From Hydrogenimonas thermophila (GTDB taxonomy: Bacteria; Campylobacterota; Campylobacteria; Campylobacterales; Hydrogenimonadaceae): 64,000 nucleotides of DNA. Below, in pieces: positions 19,086 to 29,278 of this stretch. The DNA lies in contig NZ_FOXB01000004.1 of assembly GCF_900115615.1 (NCBI RefSeq), forward strand, positions 1 through 64,000. Reading direction: 5' to 3'. The notes beneath the pieces were generated by a model. It made no database searches. It had not been told where the DNA came from and worked only from the letters and a program-made list of their open reading frames with translations. A program made the translations under genes and the position numbers. Each line of letters opens with the position of its first letter. Position 1 is the first letter of the stretch.

Positions 19086-20015
19086 ATGCGCGGATATAAA
19101 ATTTTTGCGGGAACCGCTTCAGAGTCGTTTGCTATGGAGATTAGCAAATATCTTGATGCACCTCTTAGCGGTGCCAATATCAGCCGTTTCAGTGATGGTG
19201 AGATCGGTTGTCAAATTAGCGAAAGTGTACGTGGTCGTGATGTTTTTATTATTCAATCAACAGGTGCACCTTCAAATGACAACTTAATGGAACTTCTAAT
19301 AATGACTGATGCACTTAGAAGAAGCTCTGCTAAGTCAATAAATGCTGTTGTTCCATATTTTGGATATGCCAGACAAGATAGAAAAGCAGCACCTCGTGTG
19401 CCTATTACTGCAAAGTTAGTTGCCAATCTGATTCAGACTGCAGGAATTGACCGTGTTATTACAATGGATCTGCATGCGGGTCAAATTCAGGGATTTTTTG
19501 ATATTCCTGTAGATAATCTATATGGAGCAATTCTCTTTATCAACCATATAAAATCTAAAAATCTTGAAAATCTTGTTGTAGCAAGTCCAGATATTGGTGG
19601 TGTAGCACGGGCAAGATACTTTGCAAGTCGCCTTGGTGTTGATATGGCAATTGTTGACAAACGCCGTGAAAAGGCTAATGTAGCAGAAGTCATGAATATT
19701 ATAGGTGATGTTGCAGGTAAAAATGTTGTTTTGGTAGACGATATGATCGATACAGCAGGAACTATAGTAAAAGGTGCTGCAGCACTTAAAGAGCATGGTG
19801 CTAAAAGCGTAATAGCTTGTTGTACGCACCCGGTACTAAGCGGCCCTGCTTACGATCGTATTAGAGATGGAGAGTTAGATGAGCTTATAGTTTCAGATAC
19901 TCTACCTCTAAGAGAGCAGTGCGATAAAATCACTGTTTTACCTGCTGCACCTGTATTTGCAGAAGTTATTCGCCGTGTATATCATAATGAGAGTGTTAAC
20001 TCTCTCTTTTCATAA
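19086..20015 (+). CDS. prs: Ribose-phosphate pyrophosphokinase
   Basis: Makes PRPP from ribose 5-phosphate and ATP for nucleotide, His and Trp synthesis. Signatures are ANISRFSDGEIGCQI, YFGYARQDRKA with the ATP-binding residues, TMDLHAGQIQGFF, and the PRPP loop VLVDDMIDTAGTI. The ATG at 19086 fits family N-termini (MRGYKIFAGTAS); a TTG at 19080 is in frame but less likely. The 309-residue length is standard. Confidence 0.97.
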   Translation: MRGYKIFAGTASESFAMEISKYLDAPLSGANISRFSDGEIGCQISESVRGRDVFIIQSTGAPSNDNLMELLIMTDALRRSSAKSINAVVPYFGYARQDRKAAPRVPITAKLVANLIQTAGIDRVITMDLHAGQIQGFFDIPVDNLYGAILFINHIKSKNLENLVVASPDIGGVARARYFASRLGVDMAIVDKRREKANVAEVMNIIGDVAGKNVVLVDDMIDTAGTIVKGAAALKEHGAKSVIACCTHPVLSGPAYDRIRDGELDELIVSDTLPLREQCDKITVLPAAPVFAEVIRRVYHNESVNSLFS

Positions 20016-20039
20016 AATTTAAAATAAAAAAGGGTGTTT

Positions 20040-21833
20040 GTGCAGAACAATATACGCAACTTCTCTATTATCGCCCATATCGATCACGGTAAGAGTACGT
20101 TAGCTGATCGCATCATTCAAGAGTGCGGTGCTGTAACAGAGCGTGAGCTTGGCACACAGATGATGGACACTATGGACATTGAGCAGGAGCGTGGTATTAC
20201 GATCAAGGCTCAAAGTGTCCGTCTTACTTATGTAAAAGATGGGCAAGCTTACATCTTAAATCTCATCGATACTCCAGGTCACGTTGATTTTAGTTATGAA
20301 GTTAGCAAGTCTCTAGCCTCTAGTGAAGGGGCTTTGCTTGTTGTAGATGCATCACAGGGTGTTGAGGCGCAAACTATTGCCAATGTTTACATTGCCTTGG
20401 AAAATGATCTTGAAATTATTCCTGTAATTAATAAAATAGATCTTCCTGCCGCAGATCCAGACAGAGTAGTAGAAGAGATTGAACAGACTATCGGTCTTGA
20501 TTGCAGTGGTGCTATTTATGTTAGTGCTAAAACTGGAGTAGGCATTAGAGAATTACTTGATGCAATAGTTGATCGTGTACCTCCGCCTAGCGGAGATGAA
20601 GATGCACCTACTAAAGCGATCATCTATGATAGTTGGTTTGACAACTATCTTGGAGCATTGGCACTTGTACGTGTCTTTGATGGTTCCATAAAAAAGGGGC
20701 AGGAAGTACTCATTATGGGTACAGGCAAAAAACATCAAGTACTTGATCTTACATACCCACATCCGATTAAGCCAACAAAGACAACAGAGATCAAAACCGG
20801 TGAAGTTGGAATAGTTGTACTTGGGCTAAAAAATGTAAGTGATGTTGCTGTTGGCGATACAATTACAGATGCCAAAAACCCTACAAAAGAGCCTGTGGGA
20901 GGATTTCAAGAAGCCAAGCCGTTTGTTTTTGCAGGTCTATACCCAATAGATACAGATAAATTTGAAGAACTGCGTGATGCCCTTGATAAATTGAAGCTTA
21001 ATGATGCTTCCATCAGCTATGAGCCTGAAACCTCTGTTGCGCTTGGTTTTGGTTTTCGTGTTGGATTTTTGGGAATGTTGCATATGGAAGTTGTCAAAGA
21101 GCGGCTTGAGAGAGAGTTTGGTCTTGATCTAATTGCTACTGCACCAACGGTAATTTACAGAGTAAAATTGACTGACGGTAGTGAGGTAGAGGTACAAAAC
21201 CCTAGTGAGATGCCTGATACTGGAAAAATTGATAAAATTTATGAGCCTTATGTTCGTGCAACTATCATCACTCCAAAAGAGTTTTTAGGAAATATAATAA
21301 CAATGATGGCAGATCGCCGTGGTATACAAGAGAAGATGGAGTATCTGAACGAAGATCGTGTTATGCTTGTATATGCAGTTCCTATGAATGAGATAGTAGT
21401 TGATTTTTATGACAAGCTAAAGAGTGCAACAAAAGGTTATGCAAGCTTTGATTATGAACCGATAGATTATCGTGAAGGCGATCTTGTAAAACTTGATGTG
21501 CGTGTTGCTGGAGATGTGGTTGATGCACTAAGCATCATTGTTCCAAGAGAGAAGGCACAATTTCGTGGTCGTGAGCTAGTAAAAACAATGAAAGAGTTAA
21601 TTCCTCGTCAGCTATTTGAGGTAGCAGTTCAAGTAAGTATTGGCAATAAGATTATTGCTAGAGAAACAGTTAAATCGATGGGTAAAAATGTTACTGCAAA
21701 ATGTTACGGTGGTGACATTACCAGAAAAAGAAAGCTTCTAGAAAAGCAAAAAGAGGGTAAAAAGAGAATGAAGGCAATAGGTAAAGTACACTTGCCACAA
21801 GATGCTTTCCTTGCAGTTCTTAAAATTGATTAG
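20040..21833 (+). CDS. lepA: Elongation factor 4 (LepA)
   Basis: A ribosome-associated GTPase, nearly universal in bacteria, with G-domain motifs [16 protein letters not shown] and [14 protein letters not shown], plus NKIDLP. The C-terminal LepA-specific domain ends [16 protein letters not shown]. Two in-frame GTG codons (20034 and 20040) are possible starts. I take 20040, since AAGGG then lies about 5 bases upstream and the product begins like homologues ([14 protein letters not shown]). The downstream ComF-like gene follows after 2 bp. Confidence 0.96.
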   Translation: MQNNIRNFSIIAHIDHGKSTLADRIIQECGAVTERELGTQMMDTMDIEQERGITIKAQSVRLTYVKDGQAYILNLIDTPGHVDFSYEVSKSLASSEGALLVVDASQGVEAQTIANVYIALENDLEIIPVINKIDLPAADPDRVVEEIEQTIGLDCSGAIYVSAKTGVGIRELLDAIVDRVPPPSGDEDAPTKAIIYDSWFDNYLGALALVRVFDGSIKKGQEVLIMGTGKKHQVLDLTYPHPIKPTKTTEIKTGEVGIVVLGLKNVSDVAVGDTITDAKNPTKEPVGGFQEAKPFVFAGLYPIDTDKFEELRDALDKLKLNDASISYEPETSVALGFGFRVGFLGMLHMEVVKERLEREFGLDLIATAPTVIYRVKLTDGSEVEVQNPSEMPDTGKIDKIYEPYVRATIITPKEFLGNIITMMADRRGIQEKMEYLNEDRVMLVYAVPMNEIVVDFYDKLKSATKGYASFDYEPIDYREGDLVKLDVRVAGDVVDALSIIVPREKAQFRGRELVKTMKELIPRQLFEVAVQVSIGNKIIARETVKSMGKNVTAKCYGGDITRKRKLLEKQKEGKKRMKAIGKVHLPQDAFLAVLKID

Positions 21834-21835
21834 GA

Positions 21836-22405
21836 ATGAGATGCCATAGTTGCTCTAGACTCTCACTATCTCTTATTTGCAGTGAGTGTCGGCAACTATA
21901 TCTTCAGCCAAAGCTTAACATTAGAAAGTTAAAGAGTGGTCTTGAGGTCATAAGCTTCTACTCATACCAAGATATTGAACCATTTTTACTTACTAAACAC
22001 CATCCTTACGGTTGGTTTATCTACCGTATATTGGCAAAAGAGACATTTAAAATTCTATCTCAGCTTACGAGTAAAACTTTTGTAATTCCAGTAGATGACT
22101 ATTTAAGTAGTAGTTACAGCCATACAGCAATTTTGGCAAAGGAGCTGAAAAAATATGGCTACTCTCCATTGTACAATTCACTTCAGGCAAAAAACCGAGT
22201 TTCATATTCAGGAAAGCCTCTATCTTTCCGTCTTGCCAACTCAAGGGACTTCGAGTATAGGGGACCCACATCAATAGATACAATTTTAGTAGATGATATC
22301 ATAACAACAGGAACAACTCTTCAAGAGGCATATAATACTCTAAAAAGCTTTGGGGTAAATGTAGATTTTGCATATGTTCTTGCAGATGTAAAACTCAAAA
22401 AATAA
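21836..22405 (+). CDS. ComF-family phosphoribosyltransferase-like protein
   Basis: A 189-residue protein with four N-terminal cysteines (C3, C6, C15, C18) suited to zinc binding and a C-terminal PRPP-binding loop IDTILVDDIITTGTTLQEA. This is the ComF/GntX arrangement. In naturally competent bacteria ComF helps single-stranded DNA uptake, but in this phylum the role is not established here. It starts 2 bp after the lepA stop, so it is probably co-transcribed. The middle region is poorly conserved to my eye. Confidence 0.82.
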   Translation: MRCHSCSRLSLSLICSECRQLYLQPKLNIRKLKSGLEVISFYSYQDIEPFLLTKHHPYGWFIYRILAKETFKILSQLTSKTFVIPVDDYLSSSYSHTAILAKELKKYGYSPLYNSLQAKNRVSYSGKPLSFRLANSRDFEYRGPTSIDTILVDDIITTGTTLQEAYNTLKSFGVNVDFAYVLADVKLKK

Positions 22406-22413
22406 TAAAATAT

Positions 22414-23703
22414 CTATTTTATATTAATATTTATCATTCCACAGTAGTCTTTGTCTTTATAAAATTCGATACGATAACTCTTTTGCTCTTTGTCTAAGCT
22501 GTACTTGGGAAGTAGCTCTTTCATTTTTATTGTAATACTGTTTTCATTTAAAAGACCTGGTTTAGTGTATCCAATGACATTTACACGTATATCTTTTGGA
22601 GCATTAACTTTAAAAGACTCTTTTACAGATAGTGAAGCTGGTATATTAATATTTTGTAATTTTTTATCTACAACAATTTCGACAGATTCTAAACATTTAT
22701 TATGTGAAATAATTTCTGGTTTAAACTGACTAATACGTATATTGCCAACCATTAGATCATAAAAAGATCCATTTTTTTTGATAGCTGCAAGAGGGTGTTT
22801 GGCTTGTAGATGGTTATCATCTTTTTTCATTGGAACAAAGTTTAATCTTTTACGTAAATGATCTAAATTAAGAGGAGTAAGGTCGTTTAATACAGCAGTA
22901 TAGTAAGTTGTCAATATTTTCTGAATAGTTTGCAGGTTCAAATCAAAATCTCTAGTGAATTCAATTTTCATAAATTTCATAAACTCTTCTATGGCTCGTA
23001 GTTGATAGTAAACTTTTTCATAAGTTTTTTCAAGATTTTTACTTGTTTCTATTGCCATAGCAGGTTTTCCATGTGTAATGGCAAAGTATGTTAAAGAGAG
23101 TCTCATTTGCTCATCTTTAAACTTTGTTTTTGTATTTTTTACATTGAATGAGTGGTGATTTTTGACAAGATCTTGATTTAGATTTTTAGTAATTTTTTGG
23201 GCTATTGCATCCAGGTTACCATATTTTTTTGTCTCAATACACTTTTGATCGATAATACAGGCTTGCCCCCAAGCACTTGGATTGAATATGGCATTTTGCC
23301 ACTCTTTTCTATAAAATCCGTGTCCATCGTGAAGGTTTAAAATAAAATCTACATCAGGTCTTAAAATGATTGATTTTATATCTTTAATAATATGATAGTC
23401 AGGATCATTTTTACTTATATTGGCAAATTTACGGTTCATATCACCGTAAATTCCTCTTCTGTTACGAATTATACTATCAAAGTTGAGATTTGGAACAACA
23501 ATAAGTTGCCCTTTTTTTATTTGGTAATGGAGAGTTAAAATTGCTGCTGCAAAATATCCACCTGGCTCATTGCCGTGTATTCCACCTATAACCAATAGAG
23601 TACTTCCTAGAATGTTACCTTTTAATTGATGTGTTGTAAAGTGTAGTTTTGCAGCATAAAGCTGATATATGAGTAAAAAAGAGATAGATAAAATCCGGAT
23701 CAA
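22414..23703 (-). CDS. M14/M99-type carboxypeptidase, Csd4/Pgp1-like
   Basis: A 429-residue exported protein with an N-terminal signal peptide (residues 1-17). The zinc carboxypeptidase motif is GGIHGNEPGG, with H43 and E46 as ligands. The third ligand is probably the His in LNLHDGHGFY and the catalytic Glu lies in PAMAIETSK. About 190 C-terminal residues form an extra region. The layout resembles the Helicobacter Csd4 / Campylobacter Pgp1 enzymes that trim peptidoglycan tripeptides and give helical shape. It overlaps the LD-transpeptidase-fold gene by 4 bp, so the two are co-expressed. The assignment is by motif and architecture; the exact peptide cut is inferred. Confidence 0.75.
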   Translation of the reverse strand: MIRILSISFLLIYQLYAAKLHFTTHQLKGNILGSTLLVIGGIHGNEPGGYFAAAILTLHYQIKKGQLIVVPNLNFDSIIRNRRGIYGDMNRKFANISKNDPDYHIIKDIKSIILRPDVDFILNLHDGHGFYRKEWQNAIFNPSAWGQACIIDQKCIETKKYGNLDAIAQKITKNLNQDLVKNHHSFNVKNTKTKFKDEQMRLSLTYFAITHGKPAMAIETSKNLEKTYEKVYYQLRAIEEFMKFMKIEFTRDFDLNLQTIQKILTTYYTAVLNDLTPLNLDHLRKRLNFVPMKKDDNHLQAKHPLAAIKKNGSFYDLMVGNIRISQFKPEIISHNKCLESVEIVVDKKLQNINIPASLSVKESFKVNAPKDIRVNVIGYTKPGLLNENSITIKMKELLPKYSLDKEQKSYRIEFYKDKDYCGMININIK

Positions 23704-24674
23704 AATTCTCTCCAGATTTTAAATTTATCTCCTTCTTGTATAATGTATAGCAGTTTTGTTCCGTTAAATTTGTAATTGTTTGAAAAATACTTCTCTTTCA
23801 TATTTACACGCCAAATTTTTTTGCCTAGCGTATTTGGGTATGGTGTTATTTGAATATTGTAAAAAAGTATCTCTTTATTTTGTTGTTTTGCAAAAATATA
23901 GGTTTTATGTTTTTTGAAACTTTCAAAATCTCCTATACTGCTTTTTAAGTTAGAATTGTAGTAAGACAAATATTCATTTAATCTATTATATTTCCAATCA
24001 TACCTCCAACTGTATATGAATGAAAGTATGTTTATTATATTTTCTCTTGAGACAGGTGGTATTTTGTCTTGAGATATCATAAGCAGAGAACTTTTATGAT
24101 CAGTTAGGTTTTTATCGAGTGACAAAAGTTCCGTATTGGGAGAGGCTATACAACCTTTTGTAGAGTTTTTATCTGGACAATTTGGTGGAAAACCATGTAA
24201 CCATATTCCGTTTCCATTTTTTCCAAGAGTTTTGTCTAAAGGATTAGGATAGTTTGTTACAAAAGCCAAAGGTCCGTAAAATGGATCAACATCACGTTTT
24301 TTTTCAATAATTCTATAAATTCCTACAGGTGTTTTTAAATCACCTTGTCGCTGTTTATCTCCATTACGTCTTCCTATGACTATAGGAATTTTTAATTTAA
24401 CGCTATACTGTTTTCCATCAAAATGGTATAGAGTCAACCTTTTGTCACTTTTTTTGCAAGCAAGAATATCTAAAGGTTTTTCATACCATCCGAGTGTTAC
24501 ATTTGAATCACCAATTTTCTGTTTCCAAAACTCTTTTGTTGTGAGTATATGATCGAGTCTCTTTTCTAAAGTATCAATACCTTCTTGACGATAAAAGTCA
24601 GCATATGGATAAAGGTTATTATCCATTGCTGACAAATAAGTCCACAATGTGAGAAACAGAGTTATAACACGCAT
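23700..24674 (-). CDS. YkuD-fold peptidoglycan hydrolase, Csd6/Pgp2-like
   Basis: A 324-residue exported protein (signal peptide about residues 1-16) with an L,D-transpeptidase YkuD domain. The catalytic motif is GIWLHGFPPN followed by NSTKGCIASPN, giving the His and Cys. An additional C-terminal domain of about 120 residues resembles the NTF2-like domain known in Csd6/Pgp2. Those enzymes act as LD-carboxypeptidases that shorten tetrapeptides to tripeptides. This would supply the substrate of the overlapping Csd4-like gene. Order in the operon is csd6-like, then csd4-like. Confidence 0.75.
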   Translation of the reverse strand: MRVITLFLTLWTYLSAMDNNLYPYADFYRQEGIDTLEKRLDHILTTKEFWKQKIGDSNVTLGWYEKPLDILACKKSDKRLTLYHFDGKQYSVKLKIPIVIGRRNGDKQRQGDLKTPVGIYRIIEKKRDVDPFYGPLAFVTNYPNPLDKTLGKNGNGIWLHGFPPNCPDKNSTKGCIASPNTELLSLDKNLTDHKSSLLMISQDKIPPVSRENIINILSFIYSWRYDWKYNRLNEYLSYYNSNLKSSIGDFESFKKHKTYIFAKQQNKEILFYNIQITPYPNTLGKKIWRVNMKEKYFSNNYKFNGTKLLYIIQEGDKFKIWREF

Positions 24675-24683
24675 ATTGCAATA

Positions 24684-25703
24684 TTACTGTTTTGTTATGG
24701 AGTGAACTAGATCGACAAAGTATTTAGCGTTTTCAACTGGAACATCAGGTAATATGCCATGCCCCAAATTAAAAATATGTCCTTGATTTTGCATTATTTC
24801 ATAAATTGCTGTTACGCACTCTTTTGTAGCTTCTTTGCTATATAGACGACAAGGCTCCATATTTCCTTGTAATACATAACGGTCTCCAAGCTTCTCTTTT
24901 GCCAGAGCCATTGGTGTTCCCCAGTCAACGCCAAATACGTCAAAATCGCCATCTATATCATCAAGAAAGGCACCAATACCTTTAGGGAACATAATGATAG
25001 GAATATGTGGATATTTTCCTTTTATGTAAGAAGCTATCTCTTTCATATAGTTCCAGCTGAACTCAAAATATTTTGGTTTTTCAAGTGCAGCTGCCCAACT
25101 GTCAAAAATTTGTACAACGTTTACACCTGCTTCTATCTGTTTTTCCAAGTATAGTTTTACTACTTCTGTTACTTCACGAAGTAGGGTATGTACAAGTTCT
25201 GGTTGTGTATAGATAAGTTTTTTAACTATATTGTACGTTTTTGTTCCACGACCTTCAATCATATATGTAATGAGTGTCCAAGGTGCGCCTGTAAAACCTA
25301 TTAGAGCTTTATCTTCTGCAAGACGCTCTCTTATGATTTTAATCGTATCATAGACATATGTTAATCTGTCTGCAGCATTTGGCTGAAGTCTTTTTAAATC
25401 TTCAGCCGTCCTGATAGGATCACTAAATACAGGACCTTCACCTTTTTGGAAGGTAAGATCCATTCCCATCTCTAAAGGTACTACCAAAATGTCACTAAAC
25501 AAAATAGCAGCATCTACACCAATTATATCAACAGGCTGCAAAGTTACTTCTGCAGCCATTTCAGGATTTTTACATAGAGTTAAAAAATCACCAGCTTTTT
25601 GGCGAACAGCCATATATTCAGGTAGATAACGACCTGCTTGTCGCATCATCCAGACTGGAGTATATGGAGTAGGTTTATTAAAACATGCATCTACAAAAAT
25701 CAT
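24684..25703 (-). CDS. hemE: Uroporphyrinogen decarboxylase
   Basis: Converts uroporphyrinogen III to coproporphyrinogen III in haem synthesis. The N-terminal signature [16 protein letters not shown] with the substrate-binding Arg, [16 protein letters not shown] and the C-terminal [15 protein letters not shown] are all present. The 339-residue length is normal. Its start overlaps the YqhA-like gene end by one base, in the asd-to-hemE minus-strand run. Confidence 0.97.
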   Translation of the reverse strand: MIFVDACFNKPTPYTPVWMMRQAGRYLPEYMAVRQKAGDFLTLCKNPEMAAEVTLQPVDIIGVDAAILFSDILVVPLEMGMDLTFQKGEGPVFSDPIRTAEDLKRLQPNAADRLTYVYDTIKIIRERLAEDKALIGFTGAPWTLITYMIEGRGTKTYNIVKKLIYTQPELVHTLLREVTEVVKLYLEKQIEAGVNVVQIFDSWAAALEKPKYFEFSWNYMKEIASYIKGKYPHIPIIMFPKGIGAFLDDIDGDFDVFGVDWGTPMALAKEKLGDRYVLQGNMEPCRLYSKEATKECVTAIYEIMQNQGHIFNLGHGILPDVPVENAKYFVDLVHSITKQ

Positions 25704-26221
25704 TAATGGTCACCACCTTTATGTAAGAAATATAGGCCTAAAGCCAGTGCTAGAATTGCTCCTGCAAAATAGAGCATCTCCAAAGGAGAACTGTAGTGTG
25801 TATAGAGTGCTTTTTTAAAAAAGCTGACAATTAGTACCATAACTATTACTTTTGCCAGCTTATCTTTAAGTTGATCTAAAGAGTGGATCTCAAGAATTTT
25901 AGATCCTTCAGTTTTTTTTGCAGGGTCTATTTCAGATATGAAAAGTTCATATACACCAAAACTGAATATAAGCATAACTATAGCCATAAGGTAAAGGTCA
26001 ACAGCACCTATAATTACTCCAACTAACTCTTCATGGAAATGTTCAGGGTGTTGGTGTTGAATATAAATTTCAAATGTTTTGACGACCATACCCCATATAT
26101 CTGTACTTGCTACAATAAAAAGTATGATTGAGCCAAACATTGAAAATATAACTGCAAGAATGACAAAAAGCCGTCCATTCCATAGTGTTGATTCAAATAT
26201 TTTTTCTAGTAAACGTATCAT
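25703..26221 (-). CDS. YqhA/UPF0114 family membrane protein
   Basis: A 172-residue inner-membrane protein with about four hydrophobic segments (near residues 16-38, 66-90, 120-135 and 145-165). The arrangement and motifs such as [20 protein letters not shown] match the YqhA family, whose function is unknown. It overlaps asd by 4 bp and hemE by 1 bp, so it is co-transcribed with both. Confidence 0.78.
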   Translation of the reverse strand: MIRLLEKIFESTLWNGRLFVILAVIFSMFGSIILFIVASTDIWGMVVKTFEIYIQHQHPEHFHEELVGVIIGAVDLYLMAIVMLIFSFGVYELFISEIDPAKKTEGSKILEIHSLDQLKDKLAKVIVMVLIVSFFKKALYTHYSSPLEMLYFAGAILALALGLYFLHKGGDH

Positions 26222-27246
26222 TCAGACTCCATTTCTACCCATTTTTGAGCAATTCTTACAGCATTTGTAGCTGCTCCAACTCGAAGGTTGTCTGCTACTA
26301 CAAACATGTGTAAAACATTTGAACGGTAAATATCGTTTCTAATGCGACCTACAAATGTTTCATTTTTATCTACACAAAGAACTGGCATAGGATAAACACT
26401 GTTTTTTGGATCATCCATAACTACAATATTTTCACCTTTTGCAATTACTTCGCGAGCTGCATCAGCATCTACATCACGTTTACAAGTAACTGTAATGCTT
26501 TCAGCATGTCCTCTTAAAGTTGGTACTCTGACACAGGTTGCTGCTACTTCTATTGTGTCGTGCATGATTTTATTGGTTTCATTAACCATTTTCATCTCTT
26601 CTTTTGTGAAACCATTATCTAAAAATACATCAATTTGAGGAATGGTATTTAGTGCTATTTGGTGAGGAAAACGCTCTTTTGGACTATCTTCAAGTTTAAA
26701 TGCAAAGAATGCCTGCATTTGATTAACAAGCTCTTCCATCGCACTTTTTCCTGCACCTGATGTTGCTTGATATGTACTGACATCTATACGTTCTATTCCA
26801 TACTCATCATGCAATGGTTTAAGTGCCTGAACCATTTGAATGGTTGAACAGTTTGGATTTGCAATAATCCCTTTTTCTCTCCAACGTGCTATATCTTGCG
26901 GATTTACTTCCGGAACTACGAGTGGAACATCAGGATCCATTCTGAAGTGGCTTGTATTGTCTACTACTACAGCACCAGCTTCTACTGCAAATGGTGCATA
27001 TTTAGCCGATACTGATCCACCTGCACTAAAAAGTGCAATCTCTACATCTTCTTCTTCGAAGACACTTTCAGTTAGCTCTTTTACTAATACCTCTTCACCT
27101 TTGTACTCTATTGTACCTCCAGCACTTCTTGCACTTGCTAGAGGAACAAGTTTTGCAATAGGAAAATCGACCTCTTCAAGGACTCTTAGCATCTCTTCTC
27201 CAACTGCACCAGTAGCACCCACAACTGCAACATTGAATTTTCTCAT
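26218..27246 (-). CDS. asd: Aspartate-semialdehyde dehydrogenase
   Basis: Reduces aspartyl phosphate to the semialdehyde for Lys, Met, Thr and diaminopimelate synthesis. It has the NADP-binding VAVVGATGAVGEEML, the active-site Cys in NPNCSTIQMVQ, and QATSGAGKSAMEEL. The 342-residue length is typical. A TATAAT sits about 30 bp upstream of its start, so it may have a promoter separate from flgR. Synteny flgR-asd agrees with C. jejuni. Confidence 0.97.
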   Translation of the reverse strand: MRKFNVAVVGATGAVGEEMLRVLEEVDFPIAKLVPLASARSAGGTIEYKGEEVLVKELTESVFEEEDVEIALFSAGGSVSAKYAPFAVEAGAVVVDNTSHFRMDPDVPLVVPEVNPQDIARWREKGIIANPNCSTIQMVQALKPLHDEYGIERIDVSTYQATSGAGKSAMEELVNQMQAFFAFKLEDSPKERFPHQIALNTIPQIDVFLDNGFTKEEMKMVNETNKIMHDTIEVAATCVRVPTLRGHAESITVTCKRDVDADAAREVIAKGENIVVMDDPKNSVYPMPVLCVDKNETFVGRIRNDIYRSNVLHMFVVADNLRVGAATNAVRIAQKWVEMESE

Positions 27247-27274
27247 ATTTAACCTCGCCTCAATAAATTATGCG

Positions 27275-27280
27275 ATTATA
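27275..27280 (-). promoter_or_regulatory. Candidate -10 (TATAAT) for asd
   Basis: On the minus strand the gap between flgR and asd reads CGATATAATCGC, with an exact TATAAT about 28 bp before the asd ATG. It would allow asd-yqhA-hemE to be made independently of the flagellar regulator gene upstream. Confidence 0.5.
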
Positions 27281-27295
27281 TCGAAAATGAGATTA

Positions 27296-28441
27296 CTATA
27301 TTCTTGCATCTAAAAAGAGATCATTTTCTGAAATGGTATCTCCATCTGAAAGAATTGCCGCTCTTTCTACTACAGCAATGAGTTCGCGTATATTTCCAGG
27401 CCAATGGTATTCGATCATTTTTTCTTTTGCTTCTTCACTAAAAGCTTTTGGATTAAAGTCATATTTTTCAACTATATCTTCAAGGCACTTTTGTGCAATA
27501 GGTATTATTTCATCTTTTCTTTCTCTAAGAGGTGGTATGTGGATAGGAATAGTTGCAATACGATAGTAAAGGTCTTCTCTAAATTCTTGATTTTGCATTT
27601 TAGTTTTAATATCTGCATTGGTGGCTGCTACAATACGAACATCTACTGAAACTCCTTTTGTAGACCCTAGGCGATATATGACTTTTTCTTGGAGTGCACG
27701 AAGAAGTTTTGCTTGAAGGTGAAATGGCATTTCAGCAATCTCATCTAAAAAGAGTGTCCCGCCGTTTGCAGCTTCAAATTTTCCCATTTTAGCTTCAAAA
27801 GCATCTGTAAATGCACCTTTTTCAAAACCAAATAGTTCACTCTCTATCAAATTCTCGGGAATTGCAGCCATATTGATAGCAACGAATGGTTTATCTTTTC
27901 TGGGTGAGTTGTTATGAATTGTTTTTGCAAATAACTCTTTTCCTACGCCACTCTCTCCAAGTAAAAGTATAGAAGCATCACTTTTTGCAGCTTTGTAGGC
28001 AAGATTTAGAGTTTTTTCAAGTGCTTCAGATGTTCCATAAAACATTGAGTTGTTAGTTGGAACATCTTTTTTTACTCTTTTTTTAACTCTAGCTTGTACT
28101 TTTTGGCTGCGTCTGATAGCTTCAACAAGAGTTTCTACTTCAAATGGTTTTGTCAGAAAATCGCTTACACCGAGTCGTATCGATTCTATTGCCCGTCCCA
28201 ATGTTGCATTTCCTGTAATTATAATAACATCATAACGTCCATTTAATTCTTCAACAAACTCTATGCCATTCATTCCAGGCATCGTTATATCGGATATTAC
28301 AAGGTCATAACTCTCATCAAGTTTTTTAAGTGCTTCTTTTGCATTTCGAAAAGTTTTAACTTCAAAATCGTCATAATCTCCCAATGCAATTTCAAGGGAT
28401 TTTCTCATATTAATATCATCTTCAACGATGGCTATCTTCAT
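27296..28441 (-). CDS. flgR: Sigma-54 response regulator FlgR
   Basis: An NtrC-type regulator of 381 residues that activates RpoN-dependent middle flagellar genes. The receiver domain has phospho-acceptor Asp in LVISDITMPGMNG, TG in IITGNAT, and Lys in DFLTKPFE. The AAA+ domain has Walker A LLGESGVGKELFAK, the sigma-54 contact loop ESELFGFEKGAFTDA, and GGTLFLDEIAEM. The protein ends about 15 residues after the AAA+ lid, so there is no C-terminal Fis-type DNA-binding domain, as reported for Helicobacter FlgR. ATG 28441 is chosen because GGAG precedes it by 8 bases; ATG 28456 is also in frame. It follows flgQ directly. Confidence 0.92.
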   Translation of the reverse strand: MKIAIVEDDINMRKSLEIALGDYDDFEVKTFRNAKEALKKLDESYDLVISDITMPGMNGIEFVEELNGRYDVIIITGNATLGRAIESIRLGVSDFLTKPFEVETLVEAIRRSQKVQARVKKRVKKDVPTNNSMFYGTSEALEKTLNLAYKAAKSDASILLLGESGVGKELFAKTIHNNSPRKDKPFVAINMAAIPENLIESELFGFEKGAFTDAFEAKMGKFEAANGGTLFLDEIAEMPFHLQAKLLRALQEKVIYRLGSTKGVSVDVRIVAATNADIKTKMQNQEFREDLYYRIATIPIHIPPLRERKDEIIPIAQKCLEDIVEKYDFNPKAFSEEAKEKMIEYHWPGNIRELIAVVERAAILSDGDTISENDLFLDARI

Positions 28442-28455
28442 AAGATAAGACTCCA

Positions 28456-28848
28456 TTAACGGATTTTTCTAATAATAACCAATCCATCGTTAAAGTCGAC
28501 TTGAACAGGTGTAGGTAAGATTTTTAATATTATTGTCTCTTTTTTGCTTATCATTTCTGAATATGTTCCATATGAGTTGACAAAAACCCCTTCTTTAAAA
28601 AGACAAGATAGTATATTATTTTTGTTTTTTTTAATAAATGTTTCTATTTTATTGCTGTTTGATGCAATTTTGCATATAGTTTTACCCTTACTTTTAAAAG
28701 GAACCATTGCTTTAGAAAATTTTAATTTTTCATTTAATACTTTGAAGTTTTTGGTATAAAGATAGTAGCTAACATAGTAGTCATCGGCCATAACGACCGA
28801 TGAAAGAAGATTAATTAGAAGCAAAAAGAGGATACCAGTCTTTTCCAT
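28456..28848 (-). CDS. flgQ: FlgQ-like flagellar protein
   Basis: A 130-residue exported protein (signal peptide about residues 1-21, ending VMADD) encoded between flgP and flgR. In C. jejuni the gene at this place is flgQ, needed for motility and for FlgP stability and basal-disk assembly. Two cysteines (TICKIA and LSCLF) could pair. The start at 28848 overlaps the flgP end by 38 bp and has GGAG 10 bases upstream. Identification rests on synteny, length and signal peptide more than on a clear motif. Confidence 0.72.
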   Translation of the reverse strand: MEKTGILFLLLINLLSSVVMADDYYVSYYLYTKNFKVLNEKLKFSKAMVPFKSKGKTICKIASNSNKIETFIKKNKNNILSCLFKEGVFVNSYGTYSEMISKKETIILKILPTPVQVDFNDGLVIIRKIR

Positions 28849-29269
28849 ACATTTTTATCTCCATTTCGACCTCATAAAGACCATCTTTTGCTGCAGAATC
28901 TATAATTGTAGCATTTTTAATCAATGCATTTACGCAGGTTCTAACTAACGATTTCTTTGTAACCATATTTACAATTTTGTCTCTACCTTCAATTTTTACA
29001 CCTGCAATCTTTTCTGCCAATTGTCTATATGCATCTGCAATAGCTGCTCTTTTAGCCAATGCTTTTGCTTGGGCAGGGGATATAGTGTTTACAGGGGCAA
29101 CACCTTGTCCGACAACTTTGAATATTAAGACATTATTTCTTGTAAGAGTTTGATTATTCTGTGTATAGGAGCTAATATTCCCACCACTACTGCTATTTCC
29201 AATTCCTTTAGTACTGCATCCACTTATCAGTAGAATAGCCAGTCCAGCTAAAATTAAACTTTTTTTCAT
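28811..29269 (-). CDS. flgP: FlgP-like LPP20 lipoprotein
   Basis: A 152-residue outer-membrane lipoprotein of the LPP20 family. The lipobox is LLISGC with the acylated Cys at residue 18. The LPP20 core is at QAKALAKRAAIADAYRQLAE and VNMVTKKSLVRT. In C. jejuni FlgP forms the large basal disk around the motor and is required for motility. The ATG follows TAGGAGACTAAG. The preceding 59-residue lipoprotein gene ends 9 bp upstream. Confidence 0.85.
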   Translation of the reverse strand: MKKSLILAGLAILLISGCSTKGIGNSSSGGNISSYTQNNQTLTRNNVLIFKVVGQGVAPVNTISPAQAKALAKRAAIADAYRQLAEKIAGVKIEGRDKIVNMVTKKSLVRTCVNALIKNATIIDSAAKDGLYEVEMEIKMYGKDWYPLFASN

Positions 29270-29278
29270 CTTAGTCTC

